From Peronospora farinosa (taxonomy: Eukaryota; Oomycota; Peronosporomycetes; Peronosporales; Peronosporaceae), in NCBI GenBank assembly GCA_947646735.1, contig CANTFK010000838.1:248001-312000 (forward strand): a DNA stretch of 64,000 bases. Direction: 5' to 3'. This document shows, piece by piece, positions 22,319 through 32,639 of this stretch (positions are counted from its first letter, which is position 1; every line of letters begins with the position of its first letter). The position numbers and the translations under genes are program-made. The notes beneath the pieces are model-generated. The model had not been told where the DNA came from, ran no database searches, and saw only the letters and a list, made by a program, of their open reading frames with translations.

Positions 22319-23500
22319 ATGAAACCCACGGAACGCTACGCTTATTCTCGCAATGGTGATCAAGGCCGCGTGGATGAAAAGTGTCTTGTTCGCGTACAGG
22401 TCCCGACCGTTGACTCGTCCATTGATGGCAAAGTACGTTACCACGTGCGTGTGACGAATGTCCGTTCTGGCTTAGTCTGGGAAGTCGCACGTCGCTTTTC
22501 CGAGTTTCTCAAGCTACGGAACGAATTGATTGAATTCTTTGCCAATACGGACAAGAAATGTCCGGGATGCCGTAACTATGAAAAAGTGCTCAAGTTGTTT
22601 GAATTTCCACGCAAACACGTCTTTACGAGCGTCACACCGGTGGTTATTAACTATCGAAAGAAAGCACTGCGTAGTTTTGTTGCCTTGTTAGCCTCTCACA
22701 CTTTTACCACGACACCCAAGTGTCCAACATGCTGTGGCTTTCCGTTTACGGGTGTCCGTGATTGGTTGACAACGGATATGGTTGCAGGAGCTGGTGTGGC
22801 AAGCAGTGTTCCTGGTGAATCACCCAGTAACGAGTCGATTCGGGATACGATGAACGTCAAGGACTTTACCAAGTATCATCCAGTAACGAATTCGATGTCA
22901 GTTGATCAGGAAGGACGCTTTGTCGGCAGTACGTCACTGCAGTATGCATCTTCTGTTGCTAGTACGACGACGGAAAGAGAATACAAGCGAGAGATTCGAA
23001 GTCCTCCACGTTTCCAGGCAAAACAACTGACGCCCAAGGAAGACCCATTGCAGCCTCAAGGGCGTAACACATACAGCGACAGTGGTTCGTCGATTGATTC
23101 CGTCAACGACTCGCTGTCTCCCCCTTCGGTGATACCGACACCAGGATCTGCGAGGAAGGAAAATGACATTGAAGGAGAGGATGATGAGCAAGAATTTGAG
23201 TCTTTCGTGGCTTCCTCTGGTGCTTCTTCGACTGCGTCAGGGAACCGAAAACATGTGGACCAGCCCGCTTGTGAACCTTTGGCTATCGAGGACGATTCGA
23301 TTGGTGGTCAGGAGTCGGCGAAAACGCAGCACTTTAAGTTTGCACGTAGCTCGATTGGAACTGACAGCGAACGAGTGGGTGTTAAATCACGCGAGAGTAG
23401 CTTGATTGAGATTGACGGTAGCGACGACGATGTGGACGAAGAAGGTCTGAACATGGATTTTATGAGCTCAGTGAGAGTGGCATCAAACTCCGCCAAGTAG
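22319..23500 (+). CDS. PX-domain protein with paired CxxC motifs
   Basis: Single exon, 393 aa. Residues about 20-160 form a PX phosphoinositide-binding domain: RVQVPTVDS, then WEVARRFSEFLKLRNEL (the conserved R-[YF]-[ST]-x-F) and FEFPRKHVF (proline-rich loop), then YRKKALRSFVALL. Two cysteine pairs, KKCPGC near 82 and KCPTCC near 139, flank the PPK-type loop and could bind zinc, which is unusual for PX domains. The rest is Ser/Asp/Glu-rich, probably disordered, with several acidic blocks (EGEDDEQEFE, GSDDDVDEEG). Endosomal membrane targeting is inferred. It converges with the R2 gene. Confidence 0.83.
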   Translation: MKPTERYAYSRNGDQGRVDEKCLVRVQVPTVDSSIDGKVRYHVRVTNVRSGLVWEVARRFSEFLKLRNELIEFFANTDKKCPGCRNYEKVLKLFEFPRKHVFTSVTPVVINYRKKALRSFVALLASHTFTTTPKCPTCCGFPFTGVRDWLTTDMVAGAGVASSVPGESPSNESIRDTMNVKDFTKYHPVTNSMSVDQEGRFVGSTSLQYASSVASTTTEREYKREIRSPPRFQAKQLTPKEDPLQPQGRNTYSDSGSSIDSVNDSLSPPSVIPTPGSARKENDIEGEDDEQEFESFVASSGASSTASGNRKHVDQPACEPLAIEDDSIGGQESAKTQHFKFARSSIGTDSERVGVKSRESSLIEIDGSDDDVDEEGLNMDFMSSVRVASNSAK

Positions 23501-23839
23501 GAACATCATAAAGAGCAGGTGCCCTATGACCTGGAGTTGCAAGCACTTGGCAGATATTGCACAGCCAGTCTCAGGCGCTATATCGGTACAAATTGCAATC
23601 CAAACGACGGGCAATGCAGCGTTGCCTATGTAGCTTTCCAGTCGCATATACGATCCTTAATGGCACGAACAACTTCCTGGATAGAAGCAGATAAAAAAGC
23701 AAGTCACGTGCTAATTTTTTTTAAATATGCAACGAATTGGTTATGAACACTACCGCTGCGACGTTAAGACTTTGATCCGCGAAGTGTGGAGCTGCATTGT
23801 ACGCTGCGGACGACGTTCTTTGTCAATCTAGACACCGAC

Positions 23840-24979
23840 TTAAAAGTCAGCATCCAGAGTAAACACTTGATCCTCAGCCGCGACACCCACACCAGCCTTG
23901 GAATACTCGCCCACACGTTTCTCGAAAAAGTTGGTCTTGCCTTGTAGCGAGATCATATCCATCCAGTCGAATGGATTCTTGGCATGATAAATCTTGGCAA
24001 CACCCAGTGAGTATAGCAGACGGTCAGCCACGAACTCAATGTACTGACACATGAGTGCCGAGTTCATGCCAATGAGCTCGACAGGGAGCGAGTCACGCAC
24101 AAACTCGTGCTCAATTGTCACAGCATCACGAATAATCTCGTGCACACGACTCGCTGGCAATTTGTTAACCAGTTTCGAGTACATGAGACAAGCAAAGTCC
24201 GTGTGCATACCTTCATCACGACTAATTAGCTCGTTCGAGAAGCTAAGACCAGGCATCAGACCACGTTTCTTGAGCCAAAAGATAGAGCAGAAGGAGCCAG
24301 AGAAGAAAATGCCTTCTACCGAAGCAAACGCCAATAGACGTTCCGCGTACGACGACACACGGGGGTCACACCATTTGAGTGCCCAATTGGCTTTCTTCTT
24401 GACACATGGGATCGTATCAATAGCACGCAGGAGATGATCTTTCTCTACAGCATTCTTAATATATGTATCAATAAGCAGTGAATAGACCTCCGAGTGAATA
24501 TTCTCGATAGCAATTTGAAAACCGTAAAAGCAGCGAGCTTCAGGTACTTGCACTTCATTGCTAAAGTTCATGGCGAGATTCTCATTCACAATGCCATCAC
24601 TGGCTGCAAAAAAGGCAAGCACATGCTTAATAAAATGACGTTCATTGTCCGTAAGTTTTTTCCAATCCTTGAGATCATGCACCAAGTCGAGTTCCTCGGC
24701 TGTCCAGAACGAAGCCTCGGCTTTCTTGTACATTTGCCACACGTCGTTCTCCTGAATAGGAAAAAGCACAAAACGATTCGGATTCACAACAAGAAACGGT
24801 TCAGGTGATAGTTCACCACTCATTTCCTTGCGTTTGTACTCGGACATCTCCAGCATGGACTCTTCCTGATTAACGGTAGCAATCTTGGCAAATCCTGCGA
24901 CGGAATGGGGGCTCATTTCCTGCTCTGGTTGCTTCATCGACTTGTTTGCAATGACACGTTCGGAAGAGATTGCAACCAT
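23840..24979 (-). CDS. RNR2: Ribonucleoside-diphosphate reductase small subunit (R2)
   Basis: Single exon, 379 aa. It has the class Ia R2 core: iron ligands in AASDGIV (Asp), [12 protein letters not shown] (Glu, His and the radical Tyr eight residues on), ASVEGIFF (Glu) and [15 protein letters not shown] (Glu, His). The tail ends FTLDADF, the peptide that docks R2 on the large subunit. The enzyme makes deoxynucleotides from NDPs in the cytosol and limits S-phase DNA synthesis. Start Met is the first in frame; the first 40 residues are the variable N-terminal tail. Upstream lie E2F-like and CCAAT-like elements, listed separately, consistent with G1/S control. Confidence 0.97.
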   Translation of the reverse strand: MVAISSERVIANKSMKQPEQEMSPHSVAGFAKIATVNQEESMLEMSEYKRKEMSGELSPEPFLVVNPNRFVLFPIQENDVWQMYKKAEASFWTAEELDLVHDLKDWKKLTDNERHFIKHVLAFFAASDGIVNENLAMNFSNEVQVPEARCFYGFQIAIENIHSEVYSLLIDTYIKNAVEKDHLLRAIDTIPCVKKKANWALKWCDPRVSSYAERLLAFASVEGIFFSGSFCSIFWLKKRGLMPGLSFSNELISRDEGMHTDFACLMYSKLVNKLPASRVHEIIRDAVTIEHEFVRDSLPVELIGMNSALMCQYIEFVADRLLYSLGVAKIYHAKNPFDWMDMISLQGKTNFFEKRVGEYSKAGVGVAAEDQVFTLDADF

Positions 24980-25093
24980 TTGACAACGAATGGATAGGAA
25001 TGGTGCTAGTTATTGAGAGATAAAGTCTTTGATCGAGTTGTCGCTTGTTTCGTCACGCAACAAATCCAAAGTGACAAGGAAAAGAGCTCACGA

Positions 25094-25190
25094 AAAATGG
25101 CGGGCGCTTGGATTCCCCGCGCTTTTTTCCTCGTATTTTATTATTGACCAATTAGAAATAAGCACTTCGATTGGATGTCGCGCCATTTTG
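25094..25190 (-). promoter_or_regulatory. E2F-like and CCAAT-like motifs upstream of R2
   Basis: Within 25094-25190 lie aaaaatggcgggcgc, ccccgcgctttttt and cgcgccattttg, all close to the E2F/DP core TTTSSCGC on one strand or the other, plus CCAAT-like gaccaat and cgattgg. They sit 115-210 bp upstream of the R2 start codon. The rest of 24980-25347 holds no gene. Recognition is by motif only. Confidence 0.45.
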
Positions 25191-25347
25191 AAATCGAACA
25201 TTCAGTGAAAACTTAAATTTAAAACGGCAACTATTGCAATAATTGCAACAATATTCAGAATAGCTTTATGAAACAATGTTAGGAATTGCGTCGAGATGCG
25301 TACGATGAGTACTTGCAGCATATACCTACTTCACGTCTACATGTGAT

Positions 25348-28300
25348 TTATTCTTCATCCGAAGACGATCCAAAGAGCTCGTTCTTTTCTGCTTCACGGC
25401 TTTCCAGAACTTCAGCATTTTCAGTCGTAGACTTCGTCTCATCCTTGATTCCTTCACTTGACTTGGCCTCTTCCTGCTCCTCGTCGCTCGAGTCAGAGCC
25501 GAAAAGACCAGTTGGATCATCCTTTTCATTTTCTGAGCCAGAGTTCGTACGCGCACGCTTGCTGCGTTTCTCCACCAATTTCTTCATGGTCGCGTTGCGG
25601 TTCTTCATATCCTCGATCGACATGCTGTTACCACCGTCCTCTTCCAGCTCTTCTTCCCTATCATCAATAAAACCACCATCCTCCTCACCAGCTTTCTTGC
25701 GTTTCTTGCCTCCTTTCTTCTTGACCACCTTCTTCTCTTCTTCCTCACGCTCACGAACACTCCAGCCTTCGTGCAATTTCTTTAGACGCTCGTCCTGCTT
25801 GAGTCGAATGTCATCGTGACGCTTACGCATATCTTCTTCCTTCACACGCGTCTCTTCCTCTTCACGCGCCACGCGTTCCTCGTACTCACGCAGCAGCTTC
25901 CGCTGAGCTTCAATCTCCAGCCGACGCTTTTCCTCCTTTTGACGCTCAAACTCCAAGTGATAGCTTGCTTTTGTCAACGTGTCGCCACAGAACTTCTCGT
26001 GGTCTGATACCTTCTCCTTATCGAACGGCAGACTGTTGTGGTGTTTCTTCTTCTCGCTAGCACCCGAACTGCTAGTTGCTTCTGCTTGCTGAAGTAGAAA
26101 ACGGAAAATACGCTGAGCTCGCTTCAGATCTAGGATGGCGCGCTGAACATCGGCCATAGTACGATGTTGAGGTACCGCATTGCCACTACCGGATCGTGTG
26201 GTAGTTGTTTCCTGACCTAACGTTGTCACAGCATAATCTTCCTGGGCGAGGCCAGTGTTATACCAGAGACGAAGATCGTTTGGGTACATGTGTAGTCCAC
26301 GAGACAGCGTGGCAATGCAGCTCGAAAAATCCTTCCACTCGTAGTAAGCTTTCGCAAGGTACAAAAGCACCTCAAGATCCTGGCCCTGATAGCATTTCGT
26401 AAGACACACAGTGTAGAGCTGGATAGCCTCCTGGTAACGCTCTTCGGCGACAAAAATATGCGCGAGATTGATCCAGGCATCTGGCATGTCTGGACTAGCC
26501 TCACGCACCTGTGAGAAAATCTGTTTCGCAAGTTCAAAATTGCCCTTTTCGGCAATCATTATACCCAAGCCGTTGGCTGCGTAGATATTGTGTGGGTATG
26601 ATGTCAATGTCTTCTTGTAGTACACTTCGCTCAACGACATGTTCTTGGTGTACCGATTCTTCTCTCCAAGGTTGCTCATGAAAATATTGCCCATCGACAA
26701 AAAGGCGTATGGATCGTTCTTCAGACCAGGCATTCCCATGATCTTTTCATACTTTTTCTGAGCAAACACCCATTCGCGCTTCTTTAGATAAATGTTGCCC
26801 TGTAGTAAGGAGGCCTCGGCGCAAGTCGGGTCTACCTCCAATACTTTGTCAAACATTTTGATCGCCTCAGCCTCCTGGCCGCGATCGCGCAGCATACAGC
26901 CCAGACGCAGCAAACAGTCAGTGTATCGAGGAAAAACGTCAAGGATAGCATCATACAGCTTCTTGGCATGATCACGTTCACCCATTTCCTCGTATACCCG
27001 TCCCATATTGTACAGAATGGTAATATTCGCCTCCGACGGTTTTGGGATGGAGGTCTCCTTAATTAGCGCATGAGCCTCGTCGGACTTGCTTTCTTCATTG
27101 GCATTGCCATCATCTCCCAATTGCTTGAGTGCCTTTTGAAAGCACTTGATGGCGTCAGCTGTCTTGCCCACACGTTGTTGAAGCACGCCTAAATTCACGT
27201 ACACTTCCATAGGTACACGCTCCGAAGCATTGTTCATAACCTTTTCCGCTGCAATATAGGAAGAAATTGCAATAATCTGGTCTTTACGTTCCAAAGACGC
27301 ATGAAGTAGTTCAGCTGTGCCGATCAGAGCCTCCACATTGCCTGGTTCCAGCTCAACGACACGACGAAGCAGAACGACCGCCTCATCCTTTTTGCCAAGC
27401 TTGCCATAGACATCGCCGAGAAGCGACAAGATTTCCACATTCTCAGGATACGCTTTGTTAGCCTTTTCCAAATAAGATACCGCCTTTGTGAATTCCTTGC
27501 GCTCGTAGTACATCTGAGCCAGCCCAAACCACGGGAGAACAAATTTGGGCCAAAGTCGTCCGGCGTTAAAGTAATAGCTGTACGCATCCTTGTACTTGCC
27601 CTGTGCGTGGCAACCACGTCCCATGAGGTAACAACTCTCCGAGCGGATCTCAGGTATTTTTGTGCTGTGAAAAGCATTTCCTGCAAGCGTAAACATCTTG
27701 TCGTAGTCCTTTCGTGCAATGTTCGTGGCTATCACCGAATCATCGCGATACGGGCCATCGAGCTTGAGTCCAGACGATGACACGGCATCTTCATTGCGGC
27801 TAATGTAGGCAACGTACTTGTCACTGATGCAAATGATCTGACCCGGAGATACTTCGCTAGAAATATCCTTGGATGTGGCGACAATATCAGATCCACGTAC
27901 TACACTCACTGTGCACGGAAGTGGGATCCACTGTGAGAAATAGTGATTTGCCAGATGGTTGAGCACCGTAGGATTCGTCTTATCAATAGCGTGTGCGTGA
28001 TGAATCATCATCATAAACCGCGAGCTTTCGTCACGGATGCTCGCCGCACGTTCTTCACGGCTCTGACTTGCCAGTTGCCATAGCGCATTCGCAATTACAG
28101 CGTCCACATTCGTCTCATCAAGCGACGCCGTGTAGCGCATCACTCCACGAGCCTTTTCCACAGCTCCCAGATGATAGCAACAATAAGCAAAGCACATACG
28201 CATATTAGCAGCTTGTGGGCTGCGTGGATGCAGCTTGATGGCTTCTAGATAAAGTTTTTTGGCGTCCTTGTACTGTTTTTTACGGTACAAAAGCAGTGCC

Positions 28301-28907
28301 TTGCCCAGAATCGCTGGTAAATTACTTTTGTTCGAGATCAAGACGCTCTTAATAAAGCGATCAGCACGATCATCTTCATTCTTGGCCATAAACATGAGTG
28401 CCTTGCCCACTAATGTCATGGGATGTTGATGATCCAAACGGTCAGCACGTTGAAAATAACCCACAGCCCGTTGCGAAATCGTCTCTTTTTTCTTCTCATC
28501 TTCTTCATTCCACATGGCATTGACTGAATGACTGGCTAAAGCAATAAAGAACTTGATCCGACACATTCTGGATGCATTATCCTTGTAAATCTCTTCAATT
28601 CCTGGCTCCGATGCCACTGCTAAAATCTCTTGAAATTGACCAACATGCCCTTGATTATAATATTCCACCTGATTGAAATAAATACAATAACAATTGTCAA
28701 TAATGACCTTAACTTTTGTCAAATAGTGTTACAACATACGGCAAATTGTAACCAGATATCGAGAGGGGCTACTTCAGCACGGAGTATATCAATAATATCA
28801 TTCACATCATCGGGCAGCTCATCTACATAGACTTGTACTGCTTGCTCCGAGTTCTTGACGGGAATCAGCAGTGCACGCTGATTGCTGGTATCCTCGACGT
28901 CCGACAT
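25348..28907 (-). CDS. CTR9: CTR9, Paf1-complex TPR subunit
   Basis: Two exons, 28907-28740 and 28668-25348, give 1162 aa. Almost the whole protein is TPR repeats (for example AKKLYLEAIKLHPRSPQAAN, LLRRVVELEPGNVEALIGT), followed after about residue 950 by a charged coiled coil (EERVAREEEETRVKEEDM) and a KKGGKKRKK basic patch. The tail is acidic and Ser-rich, with repeated FGSDSSDEE-type blocks. CTR9 is the scaffold of the nuclear Paf1 complex on RNA polymerase II, needed for H2B ubiquitylation and elongation. The 71-bp intron lies after WLQFA. The start lies about 200 bp from that of the divergent acidic multi-exon gene. Confidence 0.95.
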
Positions 28908-29108
28908 GATTAATGCGAATTCCCCCTTATTTTTTGTCGCGAACGGTTGCGCAGCCTACAGACAACCTTCTCGCAACATCCGTCCCTTCTACACCTATAC
29001 GCAGTCGACGTCTTGAGTATACACCATCATCCCTACCCCTAAGGTACTTCAGCTACTTTAGCTCCCATTCACCAAAAAAAAGGGTTGACTAAAAAATACC
29101 ACAAAAAA

Positions 29109-32100
29109 ATGCTCGTGCGGGTGCAAAAATGGAGCGATGCGGACGTCTTGGCATTGCTCTCACTTCTTCGTAAACATCTGTTGTATTATGTATACACTTG
29201 TGATAATACGTTTGTAACTGAAATGCATGCAGAATTACGAGGTACGTTAATAATAAAGTATTGCGATAAATTAGAACTTATTGGATCAAAAGACAAGTAA
29301 TTTTACCTTTTTTGTACTGGTATTTGGGTATTCGATACTTTGATCATGTGATAGATAAACCGGTATCCGAAATTCAAGAAATGGTCCGGTCGCTAATGTT
29401 ACAATTTGCACTTGGACTCAGTACTAAAAACTTTCGTACAGACGGTACGTTTTGGTTCATTTTTTTTACTTAAAAAGACATGATGATTATTATTATGGAT
29501 AACTTTTTAATGCAATTGTTTTTTTTCTGTGCCATGTGCGAGCAGTTATCATGGCAAATGGACAAAACGTGTATGTTTACGAACATCTTTACGAATCAAT
29601 CAGTCAACTGGCAGAAAATAAAACTGGTGGCATCTGGTTACCAAATGAACTCAATCGGTTCCTTCAAAAAGCACGACAATATCGTGGTTTATTTGTAGAA
29701 AATCAAGAAATGTACTTTAAACGGATTCAAGTGTGGAGTGAGTATTCTCTTGCCTCGGAGAGTGATGAAAGGATGAAAGGATGAAGAGCTTACCATGTAT
29801 TGGAACAGGTAAATCAGTTGCAGAAACAAAGAGCAAATTTTACGCGTTGCGTGATATCTACGTAAGAGAATCGAAGCGTCGCTTATGTCGTGAGTGTGCG
29901 TGCAATTTGAGCTTCATTGTGATACGTGGCTAACCATGTACTTCTTCATGTGTGTGTGTATTGCTATAAGAGCGACAGGGAGTAGAACTTGCGCGTCTAG
30001 AGCTGTTGAAGAAGATTTTTAGCAATGTACCTCCTGCGCATCGAACGAACAAAACAGCAGTGTCGACCAAGACTCTCAAGCTCTGGTCATCCGAAGAAAT
30101 GGAAAAGCTCGTTGACTTTGTCGTACAAATTACTGCTCAGATTCAGAGGACTGGAAGCTCAGACCTTGTCAATCATGTCGCCGAAGCGCTCCGTATGTGA
30201 TTACCAATGTGATGGCATTGTTTTTTGTTGCTGACCTAATGCTTTGATCATGCATATGACTTAGACAGAACAGATGGATCATGTGTGACTAAGCTGATCG
30301 ACATGCGAGAAAAGTTTTTGAAAAAGATGCCGACGGTTCGGGCAGCGAGTACGTGCTTTTCTAAAGGTGTGCTACTCTCGTCGCGATGTAAATTACATTT
30401 GGACGATTTGTTTGATTTTTTTAGATTTGCCGGACATCATTTTTGATCCAACCTCAGATGCGAACAAGATCTTCAGTGCAGGTAAAAGTACTGAGCCTAC
30501 TTGGCTTCAAATCTTTCACGTACTAACCTCACATTATGTCTATTAAGACTGGAGCAACAGCAACGATCCGTATGCTCTTGGCTATTTAGCGATGAAGTCA
30601 CGGAGTACGTATGTGCGCCCTTTGATTTGATGTATGACGCTAAATTGAGACGCGCCTTTGTGATGCTTAAACAGGCCTTAGCATGACGGCTGCGCGCAAT
30701 AAATATAAAAAACGACGGGTCATCGATGTTTGGTCGCCACGACCTAAGCTTCGATCATCAACGCTGGCAGCTCGTGGCAAGTCGAGCTCGAAAGCAAATC
30801 CAATGAGTCCTTTAGCGCTAGATGTTGCCCCTTTGAAAAAAGGCAGGCCTGTCGGAAAGGTCCAGCGTACAGCAAGCACTCCTCGTGCAGGCGAGCCTCA
30901 CACGAAGGAGAGAGCTGCCGTGATGGGATCACTACCTGTTGAAATAACACCAGTAAACGCTTTACCTGTGAACGACTATGCGGCATTTGTCCAGGATATT
31001 GCTGAGCAGTGCCAATGGACAGAGAAGGCGGTGCACAATGTGCTTCGGTGCATGCAGCAGTCTATTGACTTGTATAGGTCCAACAGATTGGTTACATTTT
31101 TCTACAGGGTTGCAAGCTTGACATCAGGTACGGCATGAGAGGATCGTCGTGATTGAGGCTCGAATTGCAGAATTGATTGGAACGTATTGTCTGTAATGTT
31201 TGGCATCGGATTGTATTAGGCGTCACGTTTCAAGATCTTTTTCCAGATGTTCAGTTGATTCTAACACAGTTTGAGCGGCGTATGTAATCTCTTTGACAAG
31301 CCCATTACGCTACGTATTCTAATTTCAACGTTCATTCTGTGCTCCGTAGGTTTCGGCTCATTAGATAACTTTGAGAATTTCGTTCAAAGGTTACTGGACA
31401 TAAACTTTTCCAGGACAACCGAACAAGAAGCGAACGGTCGAGAGGACAAGCTTGACTGTGATAGATCGACCACAGTATGTACGCAAAGCAATGTGGCTAA
31501 AGAAAAAGCAATCGAATTGCGTCGCTTGGTCGATGACGGAGCTGAACGTGACCATGATCGCTTTCCACGTCCATATCATGTTCAGCAGACTGCCCAGATC
31601 GAAAACAAGGATACAGTTGTCAAAGAAGACGAGCATGAACGTGGGAAAGAGGGACTGAGTCTTCTCGCGTCCCTCAGTCAGACATCTCGAACAGGTGTTG
31701 AGGATACCGCTGAGGAGCACACTTCGAGCACTGTAGGAAAGCAATCTAGTCCAGGTATGTTGGCTCTTTGGCTGCGATGCATTCTTTATCATCGGTTCAC
31801 CATCAAAAATGTACACTGTTGGTTTGCAGAGGATACTTGGGACGAAGGAGTCGATGCTGATGTTGAGTTGGATAATCAATCGGTCAACTCGTCGGAAAAT
31901 GCATGTGCGTAGGCTCATGGCTGTTGTTGTACATATATGCGTGAGACTCATGAGACCTGTTTTCTGTGTTTTGCAGGGTCCGGCTCAAGCAATCTCTCTG
32001 ATCCAAAGGGTAGCAATCACAATGCAAAGGACAATTTATCTTTGGACAATTTGTACTCGCCGTTGGGGCAGTATGCACCTGATGATAGCTCAAAAAGACC

Positions 32101-32512
32101 GTCCAAACGAGGCAAAGACGAACAATACGGAAAAAGTTTTGTCAAAAAGCGCCGACGGAATGAAACAAACTCCGCGGCGATCAAAGATGATGACGAAGAT
32201 GATGAGGACGACAAAGAAAACGAAAGCTACGATGAAGTCGAGTATGATGCTTACGAGGGTGAAGACGTCGAAGATGAGCCATTCGCCGAAGTTGACAGTC
32301 TTAGTTCGGATGGCGAACATGAGGAAACTTTTCACCCACTACAGAGTATACTCAACAATTTGGAGTCGCAAAGCACTGAACTCCAAGAAAAGCAGCGTGT
32401 GCTCGTTGAGCGAAAAGAAGATCGTGAGTGGCGTCAACGGAACTACATGTATGTCGACCGTAGATACGCCACCATTACTTCTGACAGGTGGCAGCCGACA
32501 GCACGACAGTAA
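29109..32512 (+). CDS. 13-exon acidic nuclear-type protein with Myb/SANT-like helical modules; all introns phase 1
   Basis: Exons: 29109-29241, 29355-29444, 29546-29737, 29809-29889, 29971-30192, 30265-30348, 30425-30481, 30548-30604, 30675-31127, 31220-31279, 31350-31754, 31830-31904, 31977-32512; 814 aa, no internal stop. Every one of the 12 introns splits a codon after its first base. Visible parts: a helical N-terminus starting MLVRVQKWSDADVLALL; a module with WLPNELNRFLQKARQYRG and YALRDIYVRESKRR; a third beginning LWSSEEMEKLVDFVV; a basic block NKYKKRRVIDVWSPRPKL; a helical stretch near FVQDIAEQCQW; and a C-terminus with a KRPSKRGKD/KKRRRN nuclear-localisation-like signal, a long Asp/Glu tract (DDDEDDEDDKENE) and a final coiled coil. 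W-x-x-(E/D)-x-x-x-L patterns suggest SANT/trihelix-like folds, but no family is certain. Possible chromatin role; shares its upstream region with CTR9. Confidence 0.7.
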
Positions 32513-32639
32513 GGGGCTATTCGCCTTACTGTCGTGGAATAAATCGTGCGTTGGACATTTTGTCCCATTGGGAAGTGAGGTGGTAATGGGAACGAGTTCC
32601 AGACGTCCAAGGTACATATTGAGTATCAGAACATCTATT

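Noticed and set aside
25286..25819. Ser-rich + strand frame of 177 codons
   Set aside because: Complement of the acidic and Lys-rich CTR9 tail; low complexity produces the open frame.
31137..31219. Possible extra mini-exon after 'attgcag' at about 31169
   Set aside because: Including it needs a poor donor; skipping it keeps phase 1 and joins exon 9 to 31220 cleanly.
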